Below, one piece after another: positions 27,657 to 36,532 of a DNA stretch of 64,000 nucleotides. Source of the stretch: Taklimakanibacter lacteus (lineage in GTDB: Bacteria; Pseudomonadota; Alphaproteobacteria; Rhizobiales; Aestuariivirgaceae); the NCBI GenBank assembly GCA_003576695.1, contig QOZQ01000009.1, forward strand, positions 62,001 through 126,000. The letters run 5' to 3'. The notes under the pieces are model-generated. The model did no database searches and was not told the DNA's origin. It saw only the letters and a list, made by a program, of their open reading frames with translations. The translations under genes and the position numbers were made by a program. How positions within the stretch are numbered: position 1 is the stretch's first letter; every line of letters starts with the position of its first letter.

Positions 27657-28562
27657 CTAAGGCTGCGGCGGGCTCTGATCGGCGGGCACGCCGCGCGCTC
27701 TTTCGCGATAGGAGATATAGATGGCGCAGGCGATGAGGATGCCGACACCGAGGAACGTCCAGCGGTCCGGGAAGTCACCGAAGAACCACCAGCCGCACAC
27801 CACCGCCATGATCATCTCGGCATAGCCTAAAGGCGCCAGCAGCGAGGCTTCGGCGAAGCGATAGGCGGCGATCACCAGATAGTGGCCGATGAGGGCCACG
27901 ACGGCGAGGACCAGCAAAAGCCCCCATTGCTCGAGCGTCGGCGTCACCCAGACGAAGACGACCGCCACCGTCGTGATCAGGGCGCCGATGGCGTTGGTGT
28001 AGAATGTCGTGATGATCGGGTCGGCGGTGTGCGAGACCTTGCGGGTGACGATCAGATAGAGGGCGCCGGTGGTGCCGGCGAGAAGCGCCAGGAAGACCCC
28101 GGGATTGAGGGTCTGGAATCCCGGCCGGATGATGATCAGCGTGCCGATGAAGCCGATGACCACCGCGATCCAGCGCCGCAGCCCCACATGCTCCTTGAGG
28201 AGCAGCGGCGCCAGCAAGGTGACGATCAGCGGCTGCACGAAATAGATCGACAATGTGTCGGCGATCGGCAGATAGCCGAGCGCCAGGAAGAAGAAGGCGG
28301 TCGAGCCGATGATGAGGACGGCGCGCGCGGTGTGGAGGAGCGGATAATCCGGAACCAGGACGCTGAGCGGCCGGCCTTTCAGCACGAAGGGCAGAATGAG
28401 GAACATGCCGATGAAGAGCCGCGCCCAGACGCTTTGCAGAACCGGCATGTTCTGCTGGCCGAGAAATTTGGCCGCCACGTCGAGAAACGGCAGGATGGCC
28501 ATGGCGGCCAGCATCAGGCCGATGCCGGTCAATGGGGCATTCTTGGAGGAGGGTGGGGGCAT
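27657..28562 (-). CDS. DMT-superfamily EamA-type transporter
   Basis: A 301-aa inner-membrane protein with ten predicted helices in two EamA repeats. Examples are LMLAAMAILPFLDVAAKFLG, VLIIGSTAFFFLALGYLPIADTLSIYFVQPLIVTLLAPLLL at the first repeat end, and ASLLAPLGYAEMIMAVVCGWWFFGDFPDRWTFLGVGILIACA at the second. Family members export amino acids or metabolites; the substrate is unknown. The ATG has no strong Shine-Dalgarno match. Confidence 0.88.
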   Translation of the reverse strand: MPPPSSKNAPLTGIGLMLAAMAILPFLDVAAKFLGQQNMPVLQSVWARLFIGMFLILPFVLKGRPLSVLVPDYPLLHTARAVLIIGSTAFFFLALGYLPIADTLSIYFVQPLIVTLLAPLLLKEHVGLRRWIAVVIGFIGTLIIIRPGFQTLNPGVFLALLAGTTGALYLIVTRKVSHTADPIITTFYTNAIGALITTVAVVFVWVTPTLEQWGLLLVLAVVALIGHYLVIAAYRFAEASLLAPLGYAEMIMAVVCGWWFFGDFPDRWTFLGVGILIACAIYISYRERARGVPADQSPPQP

Positions 28563-28675
28563 GAGGATGGTTGCGCTCGAACTTGTCGTGCCCGTCTACA
28601 GGGCAGTCCTTTCCATGGCAATGCGCGCCGCTGCAATCCTGCCCTGCCATTGGGCAGGCCCCATCTTTGCTGAAA

Positions 28676-29116
28676 TCATCGATCCGAAGGCAATTGCTTC
28701 AGAGGATTGATGACAGGCACGCCCAGCGGCACGAAATGGCGCTCATTGGCGGTAAGGACAATGAAGCCGCGGACGGCGGCCGTAGCGGCGATGGCGATGT
28801 CCTCGAAGCCGGGATCGTGAGCACGCGCTCGGTCGAGGATTGCTCCGGCATGCCGGGCCTCTTCGATGCCGAAAGACAGGATACGTCCCGCGTATAAATG
28901 CTCGACAGCGGACAGCCACCGGCGCAGCTGGACCGCCTTGGCCGTCGCACCGATCCTGGCAGAGCGGGCGATGCCAGCCTCGATTTCCGCGACAGTCACG
29001 CTCGAGATGAAGAGCTGGTCGCCATGCGCGCGCAGCCAGGATGCCAATGCCTTGGGGTCGACTTTGCCCTTCGCGCGCGCGTCCGCCGACACGATATTGG
29101 TATCGAGCAGATACAA
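28676..29116 (-). CDS. VapC-type PIN-domain toxin
   Basis: A 146-aa PIN-domain ribonuclease, the toxin of a type II toxin-antitoxin pair. Acidic active-site residues are in YLLDTNIVS (Asp5), VTVAEIEAGIA (Glu) and PGFEDIAIAATA (Asp), with the C-terminal VLTANERHF. It resembles FitB more than classical VapC. The start is TTG, two bases after the antitoxin stop, so translation is probably coupled. Confidence 0.88.
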   Translation of the reverse strand: MYLLDTNIVSADARAKGKVDPKALASWLRAHGDQLFISSVTVAEIEAGIARSARIGATAKAVQLRRWLSAVEHLYAGRILSFGIEEARHAGAILDRARAHDPGFEDIAIAATAAVRGFIVLTANERHFVPLGVPVINPLKQLPSDR

Positions 29117-29118
29117 GA

Positions 29119-29370
29119 TCAGGACCTGACTTTGCGCAGGGCGCGCGCGGGCTTGCGCCGCCGCTCCGGAATGTCGTCCGGTTCACCGGGGAAGGCGAGC
29201 AGCAGGTCGGCAAAACTCGGCACCCTGGAGACGCGCGTCCATTCCTCGAACGAGACGAGCACAGCTTCCTTGCGACCATGCCGGGTAATGACGGTCGGCT
29301 CGCCTGCCACAGCCCGGTCAACCGCTGCCGAGAGAGTTGCCTTCGCATCCTTGAGCTGAACTTCCTTCAT
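29119..29370 (-). CDS. Phd/YefM-type antitoxin
   Basis: An 83-aa antitoxin. The N-terminus MKEVQLKDAKATLSAAVDRA and VITRHGRKEAVLVSFEEW are the Phd/YefM DNA-binding fold. The Arg/Lys-rich tail (ERRRKPARALRKVRS) likely neutralises the adjacent PIN toxin. It precedes the toxin gene in the usual order. The family normally autoregulates through palindromes upstream; the gap 29371-29420 is AT-richer but shows no clear palindrome. Confidence 0.86.
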   Translation of the reverse strand: MKEVQLKDAKATLSAAVDRAVAGEPTVITRHGRKEAVLVSFEEWTRVSRVPSFADLLLAFPGEPDDIPERRRKPARALRKVRS

Positions 29371-29420
29371 TCGTGCCGTACCTCTATATGACCACAGGTA
29401 GTCATATATCCAATAAGATC

Positions 29421-29981
29421 TCAAGGCAATGAAGAAACCCTTGCGGCACGGCCCTGGAGGTCGATGGCGTGCCTTTCGCCGATCTGCATGAGCGCGGCGT
29501 TGATGTCGGCGATCAGAGCAGGTCTGGCTGCCTTGCCGGCCGTTCGCGGGATGACGATGGTCATGAGGGGGCACATCGCCGCTTTGGGCGGGCCGGCGGT
29601 GAAAAGGCAACTGATCTCGGCACGGCTCATGCCGCGCAGATCGGTTTCGATGGCCTTCAGGAAGTGACGCCATGGCCTTTGTGTCAGGACATAGAGCGAG
29701 CTCATGGAGGCCGGCAACCTGTTTGCCCTCAAGCGGAGCAGGCCGGCATGCCGGCCGATGGCCTCGAGCTTGGACATCGTCGGTCGTGACAGACGCGCTC
29801 TGAGCTCGAGCATGCGCCGCGCCTGCGGTCCATAGGGGCGCAAGTCGCGCAAGGCGTTGAGGACATTTTCCCCTTGCATCAGGATGCCCTCGACGGTCGT
29901 GCCTGAGGACCTGGCGATCCTCGCCGACCACTGCTCGACAAGCTGGTCACGCATCTCGGTTGGTCTGGCGCTATCGTGCAT
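29421..29981 (-). CDS. Unknown helical protein next to the toxin-antitoxin pair
   Basis: A 186-aa protein that I do not recognise with certainty. The middle (LEAIGRHAGLLRLRANRLPASMSSLYVLTQ then FLKAIETDLRGMSRAEI) resembles the helical 'LP.S..tLY.L......l..ai' pattern seen in some plasmid or phage DNA-binding and DUF3102-like proteins. A short hydrophobic stretch follows (AAMCPLMTIVIP). AAGGAAG precedes the ATG. It sits 50 bases upstream of the antitoxin on the same strand and could be part of a larger accessory cassette. Confidence 0.5.
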   Translation of the reverse strand: MHDSARPTEMRDQLVEQWSARIARSSGTTVEGILMQGENVLNALRDLRPYGPQARRMLELRARLSRPTMSKLEAIGRHAGLLRLRANRLPASMSSLYVLTQRPWRHFLKAIETDLRGMSRAEISCLFTAGPPKAAMCPLMTIVIPRTAGKAARPALIADINAALMQIGERHAIDLQGRAARVSSLP

Positions 29982-30569
29982 CCGCAGCTTCCTTCAGAGA
30001 AAGCGGGTGTTTCACCGGTGAAAAATCAGGTGATAAAGGACAGGGGCAGGAATGATTGCCTTGTGCCGGGGGTCAATAAACGGCGCCGAATTCGGGCCGG
30101 ATACAGGGAATTACAGGGAATTACAGGGAAATATTCGAATCGAAGAGCCGGCCCAGCAAAATCAATGGCTTGATGCCATCAAATCTCGCCGAGCAGGGAA
30201 TTGCCCCGGTATCTTTCGAAGCGGCTTTATAGTCCTAAGGATCGTCGGCAATTTTCTCGGAGTGGTGGACGGGCCGATGTCATCGTCCCCCGCGGCGCGT
30301 GGCTGGCGATCCTGATATTTCCCAATTCCACGGTTCTGCCCATCATTGCAAGAGCGGGCGGACGCTGAGCGGCCGGCCTTTCGGCACGTCCCAAAGGCCA
30401 CAAGACAAACCTAGCAATAACAGCATGATAAATGATGACTTGAATCGCCAAGACTCGCGAAAGGCGATGCTTCACGAAGCTGTGTTGGGGCTTCGGCGTA
30501 ACGGCCGCACATGTGCTTGCGAAAATGACGATAGCAATCAGCCTCGTAGAACGGAGAGGGGTCACAGGC
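29982..30569. other. Gene-free gap with a three-fold 10-bp repeat
   Basis: No frame here looks like a real gene. The 10-mer (A/T)TACAGGGAA occurs three times head to tail at 30101-30130, one helical turn apart. Bases 30360-30382 are identical over 23 positions to 28358-28380 inside the DMT transporter gene. Composition is AT-richer near 30400-30470. It may be a decayed insertion site or a regulatory region for the DUF1223 gene. Confidence 0.45.
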
Positions 30570-31256
30570 ATGAAACGGACAATCGTGACATTCGCCATGT
30601 TGATGTCGGCCTTCTCCGTGGCTTCGGCGGAGGCCGGCTCGCGCCCTGTCGTGGTCGAATTGTTCACCAGCCAGGGGTGCTCGTCTTGCCCGCCGGCGAA
30701 CGCCAATCTCATCGAGCTCAGCAAGCGACCCGACGTCCTCACCTTGAGTTTTTCGGTGACCTACTGGGATTATCTCGGCTGGAAGGACATTTTTGGAAAG
30801 CCCGAATTCACCGAACGCCAGGCTGTCTATGAGCCGGCCCTGGGCGAGCGAGGCTCGTTCACGCCGCAGATGGTCATCGATGGGAAAGCGAGCGCTGTCG
30901 GCTTCAGCCTTCCCGAAGTGGAGCAGCTGATCGCGGCCGCACGACCTGGTGATGAACCCGCGATCGAGCTCGATCGGGGCGAGGCCAGGATCAGCGCCGG
31001 CAAGGCACCATCAGATGGCGCCGATGTCTGGCTTGTCCGCTATGATCCCAACCTCATCCAGGTGCCGGTCGAGCGTGGGGAGAACAGCGGCACCACCTTG
31101 CCTCATACGCATGTCGTGCATGCTCTCGAGCATCTGGGGAGCTGGAACGGTGATGCGTCATCATTTGCAGTCCCTGCGGCCGCCGCCGGCTTGCGGACGG
31201 CGATCCTTGTACAGAGGCGGCAAGGCGGTCCGATCCTGTCGGTCGGGACGGACTGA
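30570..31256 (+). CDS. DUF1223 exported thioredoxin-like protein
   Basis: A 228-aa exported protein of the DUF1223 family. After a signal peptide (IVTFAMLMSAFSVASAEAG) comes VVVELFTSQGCSSCPPANA, a thioredoxin-like Cys37-x-x-Cys40 motif. Then follow LSFSVTYWDYLGWKD, the FTPQMVIDGKASAVG stretch and a C-terminal beta domain. The family is common in Hyphomicrobiales and its substrate is unknown; a periplasmic thiol role is likely. GAGAGGGG precedes the ATG at 30570. Confidence 0.86.
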   Translation: MKRTIVTFAMLMSAFSVASAEAGSRPVVVELFTSQGCSSCPPANANLIELSKRPDVLTLSFSVTYWDYLGWKDIFGKPEFTERQAVYEPALGERGSFTPQMVIDGKASAVGFSLPEVEQLIAAARPGDEPAIELDRGEARISAGKAPSDGADVWLVRYDPNLIQVPVERGENSGTTLPHTHVVHALEHLGSWNGDASSFAVPAAAAGLRTAILVQRRQGGPILSVGTD

Positions 31257-31284
31257 GCACGAGATCGAGCCCGCGCCGGAAGGT

Positions 31285-32061
31285 CTAGTTCTCCAGAAGC
31301 TCGGGCCGGTACTCGAAATGCATCGTGTCATAGTGGTACCAGCGGCCGCCCCAGATGAAGCCATGGCGCTCGAAGACATCGATGATCGCCTTCGGCATCT
31401 GGTTGGTCCAGACAAGCTTGCCGTCCTTGCCGGGCTTCCGCCAGCGCCAGTAATTGGCATATTTGGTGTTGAGGTCGATCGAAGCGCCATAGGCATGCAT
31501 GGACATGCGCGCCGTCCCCGCGATCGGTCGGCAGTTATAGGTTCCGGCCGACGGCGTCAGATACTTCACCATTGATTGCGGCAGCTTTGCCAGATCACGC
31601 GCCACCGCCTCGAGCGCCCGGTCGACGCCATTGCGGGTGGTGATCGAGACCGAGCCGCCGATCCAGGCGACCTTGCGCATGAGGGGCGCCACCTCGTTCT
31701 TCCGGCAATCGCCATAGATCGCCCGGAACAGGCTCTCCACCCGGATGCGGCCGGGATCGACATTGACGTCCGGCGCCTCGGGCTCGGCGCCTTGCGGATA
31801 GTCATAGGCGAACATGTCGTCGATATCGGGATCGTCGAGAAGCTCTTCGAAGCTCTTGTCGGTGCGCCCATCGGAGACCTCGATCGTCTCGCCCGATTTG
31901 AGCACGAGGCGGCTGAGGTCGAAATCCGCGATGACATCGGGATAGGCGGCCTTGAGCCGGGCCAGGTGATCCTCGAGATCGGCGGGGGCTGCACCATATT
32001 GGCCGGCCAAAACAGGCAGGGCCGTCATCCACAGGACAATGGCGAGGAGAGCCGGCTTCAC
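31285..32061 (-). CDS. M15-family D-Ala-D-Ala carboxypeptidase-like protein, exported
   Basis: A 258-aa exported zinc peptidase-like protein that would trim peptidoglycan stem peptides. A signal peptide (LLAIVLWMTALPVLA) is followed by a charged region. The M15/VanY-type C-domain then has SMHAYGASIDLN (zinc His and Asp) and YDTMHFEYRPE (second zinc His). The GTG start overlaps the caspase stop (GTGA), so the two are translationally coupled. It is last in the DUF2314/caspase/M15 cluster. Confidence 0.85.
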   Translation of the reverse strand: MKPALLAIVLWMTALPVLAGQYGAAPADLEDHLARLKAAYPDVIADFDLSRLVLKSGETIEVSDGRTDKSFEELLDDPDIDDMFAYDYPQGAEPEAPDVNVDPGRIRVESLFRAIYGDCRKNEVAPLMRKVAWIGGSVSITTRNGVDRALEAVARDLAKLPQSMVKYLTPSAGTYNCRPIAGTARMSMHAYGASIDLNTKYANYWRWRKPGKDGKLVWTNQMPKAIIDVFERHGFIWGGRWYHYDTMHFEYRPELLEN

Positions 32062-33395
32062 TTGGCTTTTTCGAATTTCTGGATCAGTTCGACATTCTTC
32101 GCTTCGATGAAGGTCAGCTCCACCTCGCCGAATTGCGGCCGGTACCAGTCGAATTGCTTGAAATAGCTGGAGACTTCCTTGCGCACGAATTTGCGCCCAC
32201 GCCGGGCATAGATTTCGTTGCGGGCATTGCGCAGCTCCGTCTTGCTCAGGGGCCTGAGTTCCTCGGGCGTCAGCAGCCGGCGATCCGAATCGGCGAACAG
32301 GAAGCCGGCCTGCGGCGCCGACTGGCTCAGCTCGAACCGGCGGATGAGTGCCACATTCTTCTTCTCGATCGCGTTGAGCGCCGGCTCATAGGTCGTGGCC
32401 CGGTACCAGTCGAATTTCTCGAAATGGCTGCGCAAGGCGGCATCGTTGAAGATGCGGCCGTTGCGCGCGAAGATCTCATTGCGGGCGAGGCGCAAGGTGG
32501 CGGCATCCTTGCCGTCGAGATCGGCCTGGCTCAGCAGCTCCTCGCTCGATTGCGGGAAGATGATCCCGACATCGGCATCAGGTTCGGGCGGGGTGAGGTC
32601 GATGACCTTGCCCGGCGAGACCAGCGCCGCCGCCGCGGCCTTGGTCGCGAAATAGAAATTCTGGGTCAGCGAGTTTTCGAGCCAGACCGTCTGGCGCCCC
32701 TCGGTCCTCTCGCGCACATGCAGGCTCACCGCCCGCATGATATCGGCGATATCCTCATCGGACTTGCCCATATTGGTGAGCAGCCCTTCCGCGAACGGGC
32801 TGTGATTGCCGCTGCCGTCGAGCGCCACCATTCCTTGCGCGGTGGAGAAGGCGATCAGCATGTCCTGTGTACGCGCTTCCGTCTCTTCGGGCTTTTCGAT
32901 CACCGTGGCGCCGCGGCTTTCGAGCGGGTTGTTGCGGCAGGCGTCGAACAGCAGCATCTTCACGGTGGCATGCGTGCTCGACAGGGTCTGCAGCATGCGA
33001 TCGGTGGCGAGCGCCTCCTTGTCGATCTCGTCGAAATTGCTCATCGAGAAGTCGGTCGGCAGCATGAAGCTGCGGCCGTCGATCATGGCGCCGTGGCCCG
33101 CATAATAGATCAGGGCGGCATCGGCTTCGATGCCTTCCGGCACGAATTCATCGAGCGCCTTCTGCGCCGTCGCCAGATCGCTGTCCATGACGACGGTGAC
33201 GGTGAAGCCGAGCTCGGACAGGTTGCGGGCGATGGCGCGCGCATCGGCCACCGGGTTGCGCAATTCATATCCGGGCCGGTAGGCGGAATTGCCGATGACG
33301 AGGGCGATGCGCTGCGCCGCATCGGCGCAAGGCGTCAGGGTGGCGAGAAGGGTGAATGCGAAGAACGCCGTCCTGAAATGCCGTCCGCCGATCAT
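32058..33395 (-). CDS. Caspase-family (peptidase C14) protein with two YARHG domains, exported
   Basis: A 445-aa protein. A signal peptide (FFAFTLLATLTPCADA) is followed by a caspase-like domain: RIALVIGNSAYR, the catalytic His101 in YYAGHGAMIDG, and the catalytic Cys153 in FDACRNNP. Two YARHG domains lie at the C-terminus (RNEIFARNGRIFND and RNEIYARRGRKFVRKE, each followed by F.KFDWYR). YARHG domains are thought to bind the cell wall. The ATG at 33395 lies 6 bases after the DUF2314 stop; an in-frame ATG at 33428 is less likely because it overlaps that gene. It acts probably in the periplasm. Confidence 0.88.
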   Translation of the reverse strand: MIGGRHFRTAFFAFTLLATLTPCADAAQRIALVIGNSAYRPGYELRNPVADARAIARNLSELGFTVTVVMDSDLATAQKALDEFVPEGIEADAALIYYAGHGAMIDGRSFMLPTDFSMSNFDEIDKEALATDRMLQTLSSTHATVKMLLFDACRNNPLESRGATVIEKPEETEARTQDMLIAFSTAQGMVALDGSGNHSPFAEGLLTNMGKSDEDIADIMRAVSLHVRERTEGRQTVWLENSLTQNFYFATKAAAAALVSPGKVIDLTPPEPDADVGIIFPQSSEELLSQADLDGKDAATLRLARNEIFARNGRIFNDAALRSHFEKFDWYRATTYEPALNAIEKKNVALIRRFELSQSAPQAGFLFADSDRRLLTPEELRPLSKTELRNARNEIYARRGRKFVRKEVSSYFKQFDWYRPQFGEVELTFIEAKNVELIQKFEKAK

Positions 33396-33400
33396 GGTGC

Positions 33401-33895
33401 TCAGGGCTCCTCGAGCATTGCCTTCCACTGCGCCGCTTCTTCCTCGGGCATGTAGCCGAGCAGCACCCGCAGCGTCTCATTGCCGACGATCTTGCCCTTC
33501 CTCAGATACATCCAGTCGGAGATATCGGCATCCGGCACATCGACACGCTGGCCTTGCGTGACCGTGCTGACGGTCTGCGGCTCATTGGCGATCACCGCAG
33601 TGATGTGCTCGCCGTCGCGCCGGACATCGGCCGTCCAGAAATGCTCGACATTGTCGCCATCCGTGATGGCGACCTTGAGCGCATAGCCCTCCGTCTCGGC
33701 CGGCGGGTCGGCCAGCGCCGCCCAGAAGGCCGGCAATCCCGCCCTGGCCTTGGCGATGGCCGCATTCATCGCCTCGTCCTCATTGGGGACATTGATGACC
33801 GCGTCCTCGGCCAAGGCGGCGACGCCCTGGAGGCCGCAGCCAAGCGTGATCGCCACGATCAGCAGGTAGATGTAGCGCCGGAAAATGCCGTCCAA
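33401..33895 (-). CDS. DUF2314 exported protein
   Basis: A 164-aa exported protein with a hydrophobic N-terminus (YIYLLIVAITLGCGLQG). The DUF2314 domain covers AMNAAIAKARAGLPAFW, EGYALKVAITDGDNVEHFWTADV and DISDWMYLRKGKIVGNETLRVLL. No biochemical role is known to me. The TTG start is preceded by AAAGGA and lies three bases after the oxidoreductase stop. The caspase gene starts six bases downstream. Confidence 0.82.
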   Translation of the reverse strand: MDGIFRRYIYLLIVAITLGCGLQGVAALAEDAVINVPNEDEAMNAAIAKARAGLPAFWAALADPPAETEGYALKVAITDGDNVEHFWTADVRRDGEHITAVIANEPQTVSTVTQGQRVDVPDADISDWMYLRKGKIVGNETLRVLLGYMPEEEAAQWKAMLEEP

Positions 33896-33898
33896 GCT

Positions 33899-36322
33899 TT
33901 ATCCTTTCAGTCGGGCATTCGCCCCGTCCCAGGCTGGTTCGCTTATAATTTGGGCCTTTTTCCGTTCCCCGAGCAAGAGGATCTCGAAAACCTCGCCGGG
34001 CCTGGCGAGCTTGGGATCGACATAGGCGAAAGCCAGCGATTTCTCCACCGCGAAACCATAGGCGCCCGAGGTGGTGAGGCCGACGACCTTGCCATTCCGG
34101 TAGACCGGCTCGTTGCCGCGGCAGTCATTGTCGCCCGCCTCGACGGTCATGTAGGTGAGCTTCATCCGCTCACCCTGCTGCTTGCGGCTGAGGCTGGCGG
34201 CGCGGCCGATGAAATCCTCCTTGTCGAGGCGGATGAAGCGCTCCATCGAGCCTTCGAACATGTCGATCTCGCTGGTGAGCTCCGACCCCCAGCCGCGATA
34301 GGCCTTCTCCATGCGCAGCGAATTCATCGCATAGGTGCCGAACAGGCGAATGCCATGGGACGCGCCGGCCTTCATCAGGGCATCGAAGACCTTGGGCATC
34401 TCCGCCATCGGCGTGTGCAGCTCCCAACCGAGCTCGCCCACATAATTGACCCGCAGCGCCCTGACCCCCTTGACGCCGGCGACCTCGATTTCCTGGGCGG
34501 TCAGCCAGCGGAAGGCGGCGTTGGAGAGATCGGCCCTGGTGCATTGCGTGAGCACATCGCGCGCTTTCGGGCCGGCCAGCACCAGCACGCCGAACTCGTC
34601 GGTGACGTCCTTCACCTCGACCTTCTCTTGCCGAGCGATCCGCCAGCGCAACTGGTCGAGGTCATAGAGCTGGGCCGCGGCGGCCGAGAGCACATAGAAC
34701 CTGTCATCGGCGAGGCGCGTGACGGTGATCTCGGACTCGATGAAGCCATTGTCGTTGAGAAGATGGCCCAGGATGATGCCGCCGGTCCTGGCCGGGATCC
34801 TGTTGGCGCAGATGCGCTCGAGGAACTTGTGGGCGTCAGACCCCGACACCTCGAATTTGGCGAAGGTCGACAGATCCATGAGGCCGACCTTCTCGCGCAC
34901 CGCGAGCGATTCCGCCTTGACCGCTTCCCACCAGTTGGAGCGGCGATAGGAGAAGGCTTCGCCCTTTCCGGTCGTGTCGTACCAGCGCGCCCGCTCCCAG
35001 CCGAAGATCTGCGCGAACTGGGCGCCCTGCGAAGCGAGCTTGTCATGCAGGGAGGACTTGCGCAGGTTGCGGCCGACTTCATGCTGCTCGGCCGGCTTGT
35101 AGCAGTAATACATGTGGTGATAGTCGGCGAGCGACACTTCTTCAGTGTAGGCCTTGCTCGCCCAGTTGCCGAAGCGGCGCGGATCGAATTCGCGCATATT
35201 GATCTCGGCCTGGCCATGCACCATCCACTGCGCCAGATATTTGCCGGCACCGCCGCCCTGGCAGATGCCGATCGAGGCGCCGCAATGCATCCAGTAGTTC
35301 CTAGGGCCAGGGGCTGGTCCTGAGAGATAGACGCCGTCCGGCGTATGGGTGATGGCGCCCGAGATGATCGATTTGAGACCGGCCTTGGCGAAGAGGGGAA
35401 GCCGCTCGGTGGCACGCTCGAGCCAGGGCGTCAGGCGGTCGAGCTCCGGCGCGATGAGCTCGCTCTCGAAGTCCCAGGCCGGCGGATTGCCGTCCCAGCA
35501 CACATGCGCCGTCTCGGTCTCATAGGGGCCGATGAGGATGCCGTTCGTCTCCTCGCGCAGATAGGCATGGGAATAGGGATCGCGCACCACCGGCAGCTCC
35601 ATCTCGAGATCGATGAGTTCCTGCAAGGGCTCGGTGATCATGTAGTGGTGCAGCATGTTGGCGATCGGCACATTGTGCCCGGTCCATGACCCCACCACGT
35701 CGCAATAGGAGCCGGCGGAATTCACCACATGCTCACAAATGATGTTGCCCTTGTCGGTGATGACCTGCCATTCACCCGTCGGGAGCTGCTTGATGTCGGT
35801 GACGAGGGTGCGCCGGTAGATTTCCGCACCGAGCTTGCGGGCGCCGGCCGCCATGGCATTGGTGACATCCGCCGGCGCCACATGGCCGTCGGTCACGGTG
35901 CGGAAGGCGGCCTTGAGGCCGAAGGTCTCGAGATAGGGATGATATTTCTTGATCTCGTCGGGGCCGATGATCTCACCCTGGTAGCCGCCAAGCTTGGAAA
36001 TGCCCTCGACATATTTGAGCCAGTTCAGCTCCTCCTCGGTCTGGGCAAGCCTGAGGCCGCCGCAGCCATGCCAGGAGACGGCCTGGCCGGTCAGCGCCTC
36101 GAGCTTGGGATAGAGCTCGGTGCCATAGACATGCACCTTGGTCATGTTGAGCGAGCCGTTGAAATGCGGGCATTGCCCGGCCGCATGCCAGGTCGAGCCC
36201 GAGGTGAGCTCGCCCTTCTCGATGAGGACGATGTCACTCCAGCCCTCGAGCGCCAGGTGATAGAGGAGGCCCACCCCCATGATGCCGCCGCCGACAATCA
36301 CCACCCGCGCATGCGATTTCAT
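33899..36322 (-). CDS. FAD-dependent dimethylglycine/sarcosine dehydrogenase-like protein fused to GcvT
   Basis: An 807-aa two-part enzyme. The N-terminal FAD domain has the dinucleotide motif VVIVGGGIMGVGLLYHLALEG and STWHAAGQ, whose His46 is the usual site of covalent FAD. The C-terminal ~400 residues are GcvT-like folate-binding (LMDLSTFAKFEVSG, GGIILGHLLNDNG, ALRVNYVGELGWELH, GFIGRAASL-type region). Relatives demethylate dimethylglycine or sarcosine and pass the methyl group to tetrahydrofolate. ATG at 36322 follows GAGGAG. The next gene, DUF2314, starts three bases after its stop. Confidence 0.88.
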   Translation of the reverse strand: MKSHARVVIVGGGIMGVGLLYHLALEGWSDIVLIEKGELTSGSTWHAAGQCPHFNGSLNMTKVHVYGTELYPKLEALTGQAVSWHGCGGLRLAQTEEELNWLKYVEGISKLGGYQGEIIGPDEIKKYHPYLETFGLKAAFRTVTDGHVAPADVTNAMAAGARKLGAEIYRRTLVTDIKQLPTGEWQVITDKGNIICEHVVNSAGSYCDVVGSWTGHNVPIANMLHHYMITEPLQELIDLEMELPVVRDPYSHAYLREETNGILIGPYETETAHVCWDGNPPAWDFESELIAPELDRLTPWLERATERLPLFAKAGLKSIISGAITHTPDGVYLSGPAPGPRNYWMHCGASIGICQGGGAGKYLAQWMVHGQAEINMREFDPRRFGNWASKAYTEEVSLADYHHMYYCYKPAEQHEVGRNLRKSSLHDKLASQGAQFAQIFGWERARWYDTTGKGEAFSYRRSNWWEAVKAESLAVREKVGLMDLSTFAKFEVSGSDAHKFLERICANRIPARTGGIILGHLLNDNGFIESEITVTRLADDRFYVLSAAAAQLYDLDQLRWRIARQEKVEVKDVTDEFGVLVLAGPKARDVLTQCTRADLSNAAFRWLTAQEIEVAGVKGVRALRVNYVGELGWELHTPMAEMPKVFDALMKAGASHGIRLFGTYAMNSLRMEKAYRGWGSELTSEIDMFEGSMERFIRLDKEDFIGRAASLSRKQQGERMKLTYMTVEAGDNDCRGNEPVYRNGKVVGLTTSGAYGFAVEKSLAFAYVDPKLARPGEVFEILLLGERKKAQIISEPAWDGANARLKG

Positions 36323-36532
36323 CCGATCACTCCTCGAAAGCCTGCCGACCCTAATATTGCTGCCCTTGCCGGGGCAAGGCCGGTCGTTCATCCGGGTGAA
36401 GGGTGTTCACCGACCCAGGCCTGAAAACAAGGGCGATTTTGCCAGGATACGGTGAATAGGGCTCACCCGTGGAAAACTCGCCTCGTGCCTTCCAGGAGGC
36501 TAGACTGAGGGTCGCAGGCTGGGGAGGAAAGC

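Noticed and set aside
29982-30569. Possible tRNA near TTCGAATC at about 30134
   Set aside because: The T-loop-like string is not flanked by pairing arms and no cloverleaf can be drawn.
30227-30742. A minus-strand frame across the gap and DUF1223 start
   Set aside because: It overlaps the start of a convincing DUF1223 gene and shows no motif or ribosome site.
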